Below, piece by piece: positions 7,145 through 15,279 of a stretch of 15,279 bases of DNA. A model generated the notes under the pieces. That model was not told where the DNA came from. It ran no database searches and saw only the letters and a program-made list of their open reading frames with translations. Source of the stretch: Ruminococcus sp. UBA946. GTDB lineage: Bacteria; Bacillota; Clostridia; Oscillospirales; Ruminococcaceae. How positions within the stretch are numbered: the first letter of the stretch is position 1; each line of letters opens with the position of its first letter. Made by a program: the position numbers and the translations under genes. The stretch is from positions 1-15,279 of the forward strand of contig DBCY01000142.1 of NCBI GenBank assembly GCA_002293295.1. Direction: 5' to 3'.

Positions 7145-7163
7145 GCACTCTTTATCAGAGTGC
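7145..7163. terminator. Short hairpin in the divergent intergenic region
   Basis: GCACTCT (7145-7151) pairs with AGAGTGC (7157-7163) around TTATC. On the minus strand a GCTTTTAC tail follows; on the plus strand the tail is AGAAAAACC. It may be a weak terminator or insulator on the minus strand, or an operator. The rest of the 329-base divergent gap (6974-7302) holds the two promoters and no gene. Confidence 0.35.
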
Positions 7164-7229
7164 AGAAAAACCGCTCCTCCGATTGACATTGCTTTATTGC
7201 CTGAAAATTTATAAGTTGTAAAAACACAG

Positions 7230-7258
7230 TTGATTTTATACGGGAATTGTTTTATAAT
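7230..7258 (+). promoter_or_regulatory. Sigma-A type promoter of the glycosylase gene
   Basis: TTGATT (7230-7235) and TATAAT (7253-7258) are 17 bases apart. The start point would be near 7265, leaving about a 38-base leader with a GTGAGG ribosome binding site at 7287-7292. A perfect TTGACA at 7183-7188 lies upstream but has no good -10 box at correct spacing. This promoter may also drive addB and addA. Confidence 0.75.
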
Positions 7259-7302
7259 ATTATATATAATAACCGAAACCGATATAGTGAGGATTTTTTT
7301 AT

Positions 7303-7812
7303 ATGCCCGTACTTACTAAGGAATTTTTCAGCAGGGACGTTCTTTCGGTCGCGCCGGAGCTTGTCGGGAAAAATATCGTCAGGATTTTGGACGGCGGCGA
7401 AAAAATAAAGCTCAGAATTACCGAAACCGAATGCTACCGGGGAGAAGAGGATACTGCCTGCCACGCTTCAAAGGGAAGAACCCCGAGGACGGAGATTTTA
7501 TACGGCGAACCGGGGGTAATCTATGTTTATCTCTGCTACGGCATACACTTTCTGATGAATATCGTCACAGGGGAAAAGGGTTTTCCGCAGGGCGTCCTGC
7601 TCAGGGCTTGCGAGGGATTTGAAGGTCCGGCAAGGCTCACTAAGAAGCTTGCCGTGGATAAGAGCTTTAACGGGATGAATATTTATAATCATCCGGAGCT
7701 TTGGATTGAGGACGACGGGTTTACTCCTAATATCATTACTATGCCCCGCATCGGTATTTCATATGCCACGCCGGAGTTCAGGGATATAAAATGGCGGTTT
7801 GTAATGAAATAA
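7303..7812 (+). CDS. DNA-3-methyladenine glycosylase, AAG/MPG type
   Basis: This base-excision repair enzyme flips out alkylated or deaminated purines (3-methyladenine, hypoxanthine and similar) and cuts the N-glycosidic bond. The 169-residue protein covers the AAG fold with little to spare; many homologues are about 190-200 residues. Against the human enzyme the active-site residues are visible: Glu43 in TETECY as general base, Tyr45, His54 in EDTACHAS, Tyr76 in YVYLCYG, and Asn86 in FLMNI. Other family signatures are RTPRTEILYGEPGVIYVY, GVLLRACE, GPARLTKKL and the C-terminal RIGISYA...WRF. No membrane segment is present. ATG 7303 has a GTGAGG site 10 bases upstream. The gene runs in the same direction as addB and addA, forming a DNA repair cluster, although a palindromic element separates it from addB. 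Confidence 0.95.
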   Translation: MPVLTKEFFSRDVLSVAPELVGKNIVRILDGGEKIKLRITETECYRGEEDTACHASKGRTPRTEILYGEPGVIYVYLCYGIHFLMNIVTGEKGFPQGVLLRACEGFEGPARLTKKLAVDKSFNGMNIYNHPELWIEDDGFTPNIITMPRIGISYATPEFRDIKWRFVMK

Positions 7813-7855
7813 CGACAGGAAACCGAATTGCTTCAGGCGATAAGTTTTGTTCTTA

Positions 7856-8015
7856 GAACATGTCTTCACAAGCAAAAGTGATGGATAAGCAAGCTGATTT
7901 TTTGCTATGCAAGGCAAATTTTCGCAGGCATACTTGCCGTACGGCAAGAAAATTTAACGATGCAGGGCGAAAAATTAGCCGCTTAGACAGTGATTTTGCT
8001 TGTGAAGACATGTTC
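7856..8015. mobile_element. MITE-like palindromic element between glycosylase gene and addB
   Basis: The element has perfect terminal inverted repeats of 22 bases, beginning GAACATGTCTTCACAAG at the left (7856-7877) with the mirror copy at 7994-8015. Both ends are flanked by TTA (7853-7855 and 8016-8018), which would be a 3-base target duplication. The interior is itself an imperfect palindrome: AAATTTTC (7916-7923) faces GAAAATTT (7948-7955), and the centre is a perfect 16-base palindrome CTTGCCGTACGGCAAG (7933-7948). It encodes no transposase. The length, terminal repeats and flanking duplication fit a miniature inverted-repeat transposable element. It ends about 30 bases before the addB start codon and could form a long hairpin in the transcript, so it may affect addBA expression. 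A 64-codon frame running through it is probably spurious. Confidence 0.7.
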
Positions 8016-8046
8016 TTAATGACAAAACATACGGAAAGGAAGAAAA

Positions 8047-11000
8047 ATGCTTAAGCTTATTACAGGCGGGGCGGGATGCGGAAAATCAACTTATCTTATG
8101 GACAGGATTGAAGAAAGTATCAAAGCGAACAGCGATGTTCTGGTTATTATACCCGACCAGTTTTCCTTTGAGTATGACAGGCTTCTTTATAAACGTCTGG
8201 GGATAAAAAATTTCAATAAGATAACCGTGCTTTCATTTTCACGGCTTGCCAGGGAGATTTTTTTAAGCCACGGAGGCATTAAGGGCAGTTATGCCGATGA
8301 AACCGTTAAAATTGTGCTTATGCGCCGGACATTATCCGAGGTTATTAGGAATGAGGGTTTACTGTTCTACAGTAAGCAGGCGAAATCATTACGGTTTATA
8401 AAAAGCAGTCTGGAAGCCGTTAAGGAACTTATGCTCTCGGCTCTTTCCCCGGAGCAGCTTGCCGACGGCGCAAATAATGCTCCGGTTAGCATAAAGGAAA
8501 AGCTGTCCGATATATCGGTTATTTATTCGGAATATATGCGTATTTTAAACGAATGCGGCTATAAGGACGGTCAGAACGATATTTCAGAAGCGGCGAAAAA
8601 AGCTTCTTATCATAAATACTTCCGGGGTAAGGATATATATATTGACGAGTTTAAAAGCTTTACCGCAGACGAACGGGCAATCATTGACGTTATGATTTCA
8701 GACGGCAAATCGGTAACTGTCAGTCTTGCGGCAGGGGAAACCGAACCGCCGGCTTTTTCTGTATTTGATACGGTGAACAGAACTGCCGGTCATCTTATTA
8801 ATTCGGCTGAAAAGCATAATATAAAAACCGGGCGAACGGTATTGAAAGACGGAGTACGTTTCAAATCAGGAGAACTTGCATTTGCAAGCGGGAATATTCT
8901 CAGGAATTTTCAGGGTAAATATGACGGTTACTGCGGTAATATAAAAATTTATGAAGCTTCGGATATTTATAACGAGGCGGATTTTATATGCTCGGAAATA
9001 AGAAGGCTGATTTCCGAGCAGGATTATAAGTTCAGTCAGATTGCCGTTGCCGTCCGTTCCAAGGAAATTTATTCGTCTGTTATGGAGGGGGCGTTTTTAA
9101 GATACGGCATTCCTTTTTATACTGATGAAAGCATCAGCATAAAACATAAATCCCTGGTTGTTTTTATTGTGTCGGCATTGAAAATAGCGTCGGCTGAAAA
9201 AAAGCCGTCCGATACGGAAACATGGCTTCGTTACATAAAAACCGGCTTTTCAGGTCTTGATACTGAAGAAATCAATATTATCGAGGATTACTGCTATAAA
9301 TGGAACGTTGCGCCGGAAATGTGGGGAGAGCCTTTTATAGACGAAGCAGCCGAAGAAATACGGGTGCGTATTACTGCGCCGTTATTAAAGCTTTCAAACG
9401 GCTGCAAAGATAAAACGGGCAGTGAAATCTGCGGCGCTGTCTTTGAATTCTTCGATGAAATCAAGCTTAACAGCATAATAGAAAGCACAATTTCCGGAAT
9501 TGATGATAATACCGCAAAAACAGAGCTTACCCGGGAATACAGGCAGTTGTGGGAGCTTTTATGCGGACTTTTTGAAACGCTTAACACTGTTCTCTTAAAC
9601 GTAAAAATTCCATTGTCAGAGTTTTCGGACTTATTTGAATTATCGGCGGCGGAGTTAAAATTATCGTCGGCTCCCCAAACGCTTGACACGGTATTGTTCG
9701 TATCGGCACACACCGCAAGGCTGGCTTCTCCGAGAGCTGTATTTGTCATGGGCGCCAATGACGGAGAGCTTCCCTTTTCCGTAAAAACAACGGGGCTTTT
9801 CAACGAACGCGACAGGGAAGCCCTGGAGCTTCTCGGCATTTCGCTTTCAGGCGGTTTTGCCGATAAAATAAGCGAGGAGAGGTTTGTCGCTTATAATATT
9901 TTATCCTCAGCTTCCGAAAAGCTGTATGTATCATATCCTATTTCAGATACTTCAGGTAAAATTTTATACCCGTCCGCAGTTATCAGACAGCTAATAAATA
10001 TTTTTTCACCCGGAATTAAATCCTCATACCGTGATTCACAGCTGCTTTCATTTTGCCATACTGCTGATTCCGCTTACTATCAGTTCGTTCAGAACTACAG
10101 CTCTGAAAACACCCAAGCCGCGAGCCTGCGCAGGGTTCTTATGAACGAACCTGATTATTACGGTAAAATAAAATATCTTGACGACCTTAAATTCAATATG
10201 CGGCATTCCCTTGACAGCGTGACAAGCGGAAAACTTTTCGGTGACAGAATGTATATTTCACCGTCTTCATTTGAGACATACAGGAAATGCCCGTTTTCGT
10301 ACTTCTGTAAAAAGGGTCTTGGCATTGAATCCCAAAGGCGTATTGACATCAGCGCTTCGGCTCAGGGCAATGTTATTCATTACTGCCTTTACAGGCTTTT
10401 TGACGGAATAAGAAAAGAAAGCCGGCAAATCGGGGATTACAATGAATATGAATTAAAATCTCTCATTGATATTTATATGGCTCAGTTTTATAACAGCGAT
10501 GAAATAAAGGGAGACTACGGCAAAACCAAACGGTTCAGGGAAACTTACGGCAAGCTTTCCGATACAATTTACAGCGTCGCCGTTCATTTAAGGGACGAGC
10601 TTATACAGAGCCGGTTTACGCCGTCCGAGTTTGAATACACAATAAAAAGCGGGGGCGATGAAGCTCCTCTGAAGCTTACGGCTTGTGACGGCACGGAAAT
10701 TTACTTTACCGGGACAGTCGACCGCGTGGATGTTTATCACAGCGAAGAAAACGAAACCTACATCCGTGTCGTCGATTATAAATCCGGAACGCAGGCGTTT
10801 AATATCACAAATCTCATATACGGGCTTAATATGCAGATGTTCCTATATCTTTTCGCGCTGACTGAAAAAAGCGGTATGAAACCGTACGGCAAATACAAAT
10901 CCGCATTACCCGCCGGTGTTTTACATATGCCGGTTAAGGGGATAGCTCCTAAACTCGGGCGTGAAGAAAGCGATATTATTAACCATATTAATAAAGAATA

Positions 11001-11400
11001 CAGAATGAACGGCGTCCTGCTGGCGGAAAACGGAGTAATCAACGCGATGGAAGATAATGTTTCGGGGATTTATATCCCTGTCAGGCAAAAAAAAGACGGG
11101 AACTATGATTCGAATTCCGGGGAGCATCTCCTGTTGTCAAATCAGTTCGAAGCCTTAAGAAAGTATTCGTCGCAGCTTATTATTGAAATGGCTGACAGTA
11201 TTAAGTCGGGGAAAATTGAGGCGTCCCCCCTTGAAGGGAAAAACGGCAGTCCCTGCGATTACTGCGATTATGTAAATATCTGCGGCCGCGAAGATATGAA
11301 AGACAACGCAAGGAAATTATACGATAATAAAACGGCTTCCGAAAAGCTGGCTGAAATTCTGGGTGAAAAAGAAAAGGAAGTAACCGCGGGAGCTGTTTAA
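8047..11400 (+). CDS. addB: ATP-dependent helicase/deoxyribonuclease subunit B (AddB)
   Basis: AddB is the second subunit of the AddAB helicase-nuclease that processes double-strand breaks for RecA-dependent repair and recognises Chi. The 1117-residue length is close to the ~1160 usual for Firmicutes. A Walker A motif sits at the start (GGAGCGKST, Lys13). The C-terminal PD-(D/E)XK nuclease has Asp892 in GTVDRVD, and Asp910 and Lys912 in VVDYKSG. The four iron-sulfur cysteines of AddB are visible: Cys748 in YRKCPFSYFC, then Cys1070, Cys1073 and Cys1079 in PCDYCDYVNIC. These hold the nuclease domain together in characterised AddB. All key residues are intact. The ATG follows GGAAAGGAAG with optimal spacing. 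addA follows 128 bases downstream on the same strand, the usual B-then-A order. A MITE-like element lies just upstream. Confidence 0.96.
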   Translation: MLKLITGGAGCGKSTYLMDRIEESIKANSDVLVIIPDQFSFEYDRLLYKRLGIKNFNKITVLSFSRLAREIFLSHGGIKGSYADETVKIVLMRRTLSEVIRNEGLLFYSKQAKSLRFIKSSLEAVKELMLSALSPEQLADGANNAPVSIKEKLSDISVIYSEYMRILNECGYKDGQNDISEAAKKASYHKYFRGKDIYIDEFKSFTADERAIIDVMISDGKSVTVSLAAGETEPPAFSVFDTVNRTAGHLINSAEKHNIKTGRTVLKDGVRFKSGELAFASGNILRNFQGKYDGYCGNIKIYEASDIYNEADFICSEIRRLISEQDYKFSQIAVAVRSKEIYSSVMEGAFLRYGIPFYTDESISIKHKSLVVFIVSALKIASAEKKPSDTETWLRYIKTGFSGLDTEEINIIEDYCYKWNVAPEMWGEPFIDEAAEEIRVRITAPLLKLSNGCKDKTGSEICGAVFEFFDEIKLNSIIESTISGIDDNTAKTELTREYRQLWELLCGLFETLNTVLLNVKIPLSEFSDLFELSAAELKLSSAPQTLDTVLFVSAHTARLASPRAVFVMGANDGELPFSVKTTGLFNERDREALELLGISLSGGFADKISEERFVAYNILSSASEKLYVSYPISDTSGKILYPSAVIRQLINIFSPGIKSSYRDSQLLSFCHTADSAYYQFVQNYSSENTQAASLRRVLMNEPDYYGKIKYLDDLKFNMRHSLDSVTSGKLFGDRMYISPSSFETYRKCPFSYFCKKGLGIESQRRIDISASAQGNVIHYCLYRLFDGIRKESRQIGDYNEYELKSLIDIYMAQFYNSDEIKGDYGKTKRFRETYGKLSDTIYSVAVHLRDELIQSRFTPSEFEYTIKSGGDEAPLKLTACDGTEIYFTGTVDRVDVYHSEENETYIRVVDYKSGTQAFNITNLIYGLNMQMFLYLFALTEKSGMKPYGKYKSALPAGVLHMPVKGIAPKLGREESDIINHINKEYRMNGVLLAENGVINAMEDNVSGIYIPVRQKKDGNYDSNSGEHLLLSNQFEALRKYSSQLIIEMADSIKSGKIEASPLEGKNGSPCDYCDYVNICGREDMKDNARKLYDNKTASEKLAEILGEKEKEVTAGAV

Positions 11401-11401
11401 A

Positions 11402-11474
11402 CGCCGCTTTTCAAAGCGGCGCAGGGACGGTTTTACCGTCCCCCGTGTTAAAAACAGCAGAGCTGTTTTTAACA
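11402..11474 (+). other. Three tandem hairpins between addB and addA
   Basis: Immediately after the addB stop codon three stems follow in series. The first is CGCCGCTT / AAGCGGCG (11402-11421). The second is GGGACGGT / ACCGTCCC with a three-base loop (11424-11442). The third is a perfect 13-base-pair stem TGTTAAAAACAGC / GCTGTTTTTAACA with an AGA loop (11446-11474). None is followed by a long T run outside the stem, so full termination is doubtful. Possible roles are RNA processing, 3'-end protection of addB mRNA, or attenuation that adjusts the AddA:AddB ratio. Another possibility is a decayed repeat element. Confidence 0.65.
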
Positions 11475-11528
11475 TTTAAACAGCTGGTTTCGGGGCTTGA
11501 TAATATACCCGGGAAAGGATTGTTCAAA

Positions 11529-14500
11529 ATGAGCGGCAAATGGACTCCGCAGCAGTTAAACGCGATAAATTCGGAAAACTGTGCGGCGCTGGTTTCAGCG
11601 GCGGCAGGAAGCGGAAAAACATCGGTTCTTGTCGAACGCGTAATCCGCCTTCTTTCAAGCGCTGAAAATAAAATTCCGGCTGACAGGATGGTTATTGTAA
11701 CATTCACAAACGACGCCGCCGCGCAGATGAAGCAGAGGCTTTCCGCCGCGCTGTCGGAGGAGGTTAATAAAAACCCGGGAAACGCCTGGCTGTGCCGGCA
11801 GCAGGCTATGATAAATACTGCGAAAATATCCACAATACATTCATTCTGTTTTGATTTAATCCGTGAAAACGTACAGTCGCTTGATGTTTCAACCGGGTTC
11901 CGCATACTTGATGAAACGGAAAATTCGGCTGTTATAAAAGATGCCGTAAACAACGTATTTGAAAAACTTTATACCGATAATGCCGTCCTTATGAACAAAC
12001 TTGCGGATTTTTTCTGCAGGGAGAAACGGGATGATATGCGGCTGGAAAGCAATATTCTGGCACTGTATGATTTCCTTATGTCAATACCATTTTATGAGGA
12101 CTGGCTCATTGAATTCCGTAATAAGAACACGGCTGAATTCAGCGGTGAGAACAATCCGCTTGCTGAACTGTATTTGAAGGAGCTTTTAAGGGTATATAAA
12201 AAATGCGGGAAGTATTCAAAAGAAGCTGTTTTGCTGTGCGGTGAAATTTATACCGAAACCGGCGGTAAACGCAATGAAAAAGCAATGGCAGTACTGAGGG
12301 ACGAATATGATTTTTTCTCATCACGGGTAAAAGAACTCGAGAATCCGCTTAATTCATGGGACATGAGGGTCGGAACCAAAACTTTTAAATTCGGCAGGCT
12401 TGTTTTTTCTGGCAAGCCCGATGAAAAGGAAACTGAAATAAGCAGCCTTATAAAAACACTCAGGAATAATTACAAGGAGCTTTACGGCAATACGGTAAAG
12501 TCGGTTTTCTCACTCGATTATATCAAAGAGGATAATGCCGCAACAGCTGAAATCCTTGACGGTTTTATAGTTATAATAAAGCTGCTGGATATTGAAATCA
12601 GCAGGCTAAAATCCGAAAAAAACGCGCTCGGTTTTTCCGACGCGGAACAACTGGCAATCCGTCTGCTGTGCCGTAAGAATGATGACGGCACAATTGAAAG
12701 AACCCCCCTGTCCGAAGAACTTTCGGAGTACTATAAAATTATTATGATAGATGAATTCCAGGATGCGAACAATACTCAGGATATGATTTTCAAGCTTTTA
12801 TCACATAACGGTTCTCCATATAAAGCCGGTGATAATCTTTTTGTCGTCGGTGACGCAAAGCAGTCAATCTATCATTTCCGGCTGGCAAATCCGAAGCTGT
12901 TAATTAACGCCCTGCATAATGCCGGTATGTATCCCGGCGAAAAGGGCAAAGAATCGGTAAAGATACTGCTTAACAAAAATTTCAGGAGCAGCCCGGATGT
13001 TTTGGATTTTACAAATTATGTGTTTGAAAGCTTAATGAGCGAAAACACAGGCGGAATTAATTACGGTGAAGACGAAAGGCTTGTTCAGGGGGCTGTATTT
13101 CCTGACGTTGATTCGTCGGGTAACAGAATTGACCGGACGACCGAAATATTATTTGTTAATCCTGCCGCAGCAGGGCAGACCGATGATGAAACCGTTCAAG
13201 ACAACACTGACGGAAATGAAGAAACCGCAGAAAATAATGATATAATTACAGAATCCGAAACCCAAGAGAAGGAAGCCGAGGCTGAAGCGGTTGCAAAAAA
13301 AATATCCGATATGGCAGGCAAGACTGAAATCTGTGAAAACGGCATGCTCAGGAAATCAAAATACGGCGATTTCTGCATTCTGCTGAGGAGCAATGCCGCA
13401 CAGCAGCTGTATTCCAAAGCATTAATGAGGTACGGTATCAAATCCGTAAAGAACAAACCTCCGGGGTATCTTAAATCAAGGGAAATAGCCGTTCTGCTGA
13501 GCCTGCTGTCGGTTATCGACAATCCTTTGCAGGATATTCACCTTTGCGCAGTATTAATGTCACCGATGTTTTTGCTTGACGCCAATGATACGGCAAAAAT
13601 CCGGCTGTTGACAAAAGCCCCGAAATCACCGCTGTTCCCCCGTATACGTGATATAGTGCGGTCAAAGGAAATCCTGTCCGAAGCGGATGGTATTCTTTAT
13701 AAAAAGCTTTCGTCATTTATGGATATTTACGATATGCTGAGGGTTAAAGCGGCTTCCCTGAGCCTTGACAGGCTGATAGGTTCAATTTATGACAGCACCG
13801 GCTTTCTTTCGGTTGTTCAGGTTTATAAGGACGGCGAACAGAAAAAAGCAAACCTTCGTCTGCTCCTCGAATATGCCAAATCATACGAGCAGAATTCGTC
13901 AGGCGGTTTATCGGGTTTCTTAAGATATATTAACGCTATGTCGGAACGCGGCCTGGATTTTTCAATAGCGGCAGCGACGCCGGCTTCGGATGATTCGGTG
14001 TTAATCAAAACTATCCACGGTTCAAAAGGGCTTGAATTTCCGTATGTTTTTTTATGCGGCACATCGAAGGAATTCAACCTGAAAAACACAGATAAAGACG
14101 GTTTTGCCTTATCGTCATATTTTAACCTTGAATACGGTATAGGGTTCAGAATCCAGGATTACAAAAATAAAAAGCTTTATGATTCGTTTCAGCAAAGCAT
14201 GATTAAGCGCATAAATGAAAGCGAGGCGGTAAGCGAGGAGATGCGCCTTCTTTATGTTGCGCTGACAAGGGCAAAGGAGAAGCTTTTTATCAGTATTGTA
14301 AACAGCGGTAAAACTAAAAAACGCATTAAAGCCGTATCCGATGAAATTTTATCCGAGGGGGGAGTAACCGAAAACGTCGCGTTATGCGCAAAATCAATGC
14401 TTGACTGGCTTCTGGCAGTCCTGATTATCCATCCTGAATTTAACAAAGCGGCAGGCCTGGCTGACATACCCTGCAATGACAATCCTGTACCGTTAAAGGT

Positions 14501-15245
14501 AACGGTAACTGAAATAGGTGCGCAAACCGCTCAGAATAATACAAGCATAAGAGCCGAAGCTGACGGCGGACAGGTTGAAATGCTTAAAAAACGGTTTGAT
14601 TTCAAATACGACAATACCTTAACCCAAAAAACCGCCAAGCTTACCATCACGGAAATTGTAAAAAACGAAACCGAGGACGGCATTAATTTCAGGCGTCCGG
14701 CTTTTGTTACGGACACAAAGGATTTATCCGCCGCTGAAATCGGCACCGCAATGCATACCTTCATGCAGTATGCAGACTTTACCAGAGCCGCAGCCGGTAT
14801 AAAAGCCGAAGGCTTAAGGCTTTGTGATTACGGTATATTAACCCAAGCCGAATATTCCTCACTGCGTTTCGGAAAACTGGAAAAGTTCTTTGAATCGGAT
14901 TTGTATATGAGAATTTTAAAATCGAAGGAAGTTTACAGGGAGCAAAAATTTCTTGTCGGAATATCTGAATTAGACCTTGACGATGAGCTTGGAAAGGAGT
15001 ATAATAATACCAGCGGTATGCTTCAGGGGATTGCCGACTGCTTTTTTAAGGAAGATGACGGATTTGTCCTCATCGACTATAAAACGGACAGGGTTTATAA
15101 TTCGCAGTTCCTGGTATCAAGGTATGAAAGACAGCTGAAGCTTTACAGCAAAGCGATAGGGAAGATTTACGGGGCTCCCGTAAAAGAGGCTTACATATAT
15201 TCGTTCAGTCTTGATAAGGCGCTGCAAATAGTAGTCAGAAAATAG
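11529..15245 (+). CDS. addA: ATP-dependent helicase/nuclease subunit A (AddA)
   Basis: AddA is the UvrD/RecB-like 3'-5' helicase and nuclease subunit of AddAB. The 1238-residue length matches the family. Helicase motifs in order: Walker A AAGSGKTS (Lys30), Ia VTFTNDAAAQMK, STIHSFCFDLI, motif II DEFQD (408-412), motif III VGDAKQSIYHFR (from 440), motif IV NKNFRSSPDVL, motif V TIHGSKGLEF (828-837) and motif VI LLYVALTRAKE (907-917). The C-terminal nuclease shows Asp1170 in GIADCF, and Asp1183 and Lys1185 in IDYKTD; the 13-residue spacing equals that of RecB. A low-complexity acidic linker occupies about residues 545-590, a position that is variable in the family. ATG 11529 is chosen because GGAAAGGA lies 9 bases upstream and family homology begins just after it. 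The frame is open back to a GTG at 11445, but that lies inside the third hairpin. Confidence 0.96.
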   Translation: MSGKWTPQQLNAINSENCAALVSAAAGSGKTSVLVERVIRLLSSAENKIPADRMVIVTFTNDAAAQMKQRLSAALSEEVNKNPGNAWLCRQQAMINTAKISTIHSFCFDLIRENVQSLDVSTGFRILDETENSAVIKDAVNNVFEKLYTDNAVLMNKLADFFCREKRDDMRLESNILALYDFLMSIPFYEDWLIEFRNKNTAEFSGENNPLAELYLKELLRVYKKCGKYSKEAVLLCGEIYTETGGKRNEKAMAVLRDEYDFFSSRVKELENPLNSWDMRVGTKTFKFGRLVFSGKPDEKETEISSLIKTLRNNYKELYGNTVKSVFSLDYIKEDNAATAEILDGFIVIIKLLDIEISRLKSEKNALGFSDAEQLAIRLLCRKNDDGTIERTPLSEELSEYYKIIMIDEFQDANNTQDMIFKLLSHNGSPYKAGDNLFVVGDAKQSIYHFRLANPKLLINALHNAGMYPGEKGKESVKILLNKNFRSSPDVLDFTNYVFESLMSENTGGINYGEDERLVQGAVFPDVDSSGNRIDRTTEILFVNPAAAGQTDDETVQDNTDGNEETAENNDIITESETQEKEAEAEAVAKKISDMAGKTEICENGMLRKSKYGDFCILLRSNAAQQLYSKALMRYGIKSVKNKPPGYLKSREIAVLLSLLSVIDNPLQDIHLCAVLMSPMFLLDANDTAKIRLLTKAPKSPLFPRIRDIVRSKEILSEADGILYKKLSSFMDIYDMLRVKAASLSLDRLIGSIYDSTGFLSVVQVYKDGEQKKANLRLLLEYAKSYEQNSSGGLSGFLRYINAMSERGLDFSIAAATPASDDSVLIKTIHGSKGLEFPYVFLCGTSKEFNLKNTDKDGFALSSYFNLEYGIGFRIQDYKNKKLYDSFQQSMIKRINESEAVSEEMRLLYVALTRAKEKLFISIVNSGKTKKRIKAVSDEILSEGGVTENVALCAKSMLDWLLAVLIIHPEFNKAAGLADIPCNDNPVPLKVTVTEIGAQTAQNNTSIRAEADGGQVEMLKKRFDFKYDNTLTQKTAKLTITEIVKNETEDGINFRRPAFVTDTKDLSAAEIGTAMHTFMQYADFTRAAAGIKAEGLRLCDYGILTQAEYSSLRFGKLEKFFESDLYMRILKSKEVYREQKFLVGISELDLDDELGKEYNNTSGMLQGIADCFFKEDDGFVLIDYKTDRVYNSQFLVSRYERQLKLYSKAIGKIYGAPVKEAYIYSFSLDKALQIVVRK

Positions 15246-15279
15246 TAACTAGTACCAATAATTAAAAATTAACAATTAA
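15246..15279. other. Short AT-rich tail with no feature
   Basis: The last 34 bases after the addA stop codon are AT-rich. They show no hairpin or start of a further gene. Confidence 0.5.

Noticed and set aside
7006..7227. 73-codon minus-strand frame upstream of the CheW-CZB gene
   Set aside because: It overlaps the promoter and hairpin of the divergent region, has low-complexity hydrophobic composition and no ribosome binding site.
7860..8054. 64-codon plus-strand frame between the glycosylase gene and addB
   Set aside because: It runs through the inverted-repeat element and overlaps the addB start; its sequence is fixed by the palindrome and it has no clear ribosome binding site.
11445..11528. 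N-terminal extension of AddA from GTG 11445
   Set aside because: It lies within the tandem hairpins, has no ribosome binding site, and AddA homology begins after ATG 11529.
13171..13290. Acidic insertion in AddA as a novel domain
   Set aside because: It is low-complexity and sits at a linker position that varies in length among AddA proteins; no fold or motif is visible.
1..15279. CRISPR array, tRNA or rRNA genes, toxin-antitoxin or other defence genes
   Set aside because: I saw no regularly spaced repeats, no tRNA-like cloverleaf with TTCGANNC, and no recognisable defence proteins on either strand.

Overview
The window looks like a chromosomal segment of a low-to-mid GC Gram-positive anaerobe of the class Clostridia, probably near the Oscillospiraceae/Ruminococcaceae. 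This rests on the addB-addA recombination operon (the Firmicutes counterpart of recBCD), strong GGAGG/AAGGA ribosome binding sites, AT-rich intergenic DNA, and a PAS/GAF/GGDEF/EAL protein of a style common in Clostridia. The assignment is an inference from gene content; there is no rRNA or other marker.

Left end (1-2420). The window opens inside an IS3-family transposase (OrfB, DDE catalytic half, 1-528). A 384-base non-coding stretch follows, unusually rich in secondary structure. Next come a single-pass membrane protein of unknown function (913-1914) and a small unknown protein (2016-2333), both on the plus strand, closed by a hairpin at 2382-2414.

Signalling block (2420-7085), minus strand. 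A chemotaxis coupling protein, CheW, is split by a chemoreceptor zinc-binding (CZB) domain (6122-6973). It has a near-consensus promoter and its own terminator. Downstream is a 1072-residue cyclic-di-GMP enzyme (2561-5779) with PAS, GGDEF, GAF, Cys-bearing PAS, degenerate GGDEF and EAL domains. Its residues suggest an active first GGDEF and an active EAL. The two genes are separate transcription units in tandem and may belong to one sensory circuit: CZB domains elsewhere sense zinc or oxidants for chemotaxis or c-di-GMP control.

DNA repair block (7230-15245), plus strand. A 3-methyladenine DNA glycosylase (7303-7812) has a well-formed sigma-A promoter and is followed by addB (8047-11400) and addA (11529-15245), the two nuclease-helicase subunits of double-strand break repair. 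Both Add proteins keep their Walker A and PD-(D/E)XK nuclease residues, and AddB keeps its four iron-sulfur cysteines. Between the glycosylase gene and addB lies a 160-base palindromic element with 22-base terminal inverted repeats flanked by TTA, resembling a MITE. Between addB and addA lie three tandem hairpins in about 75 bases.

I found no CRISPR array, tRNA, rRNA or recognisable new defence system. The best candidates for something undescribed are the palindromic element, the intercistronic triple hairpin, the structured region beside the transposase, and the CheW-CZB / c-di-GMP pairing.
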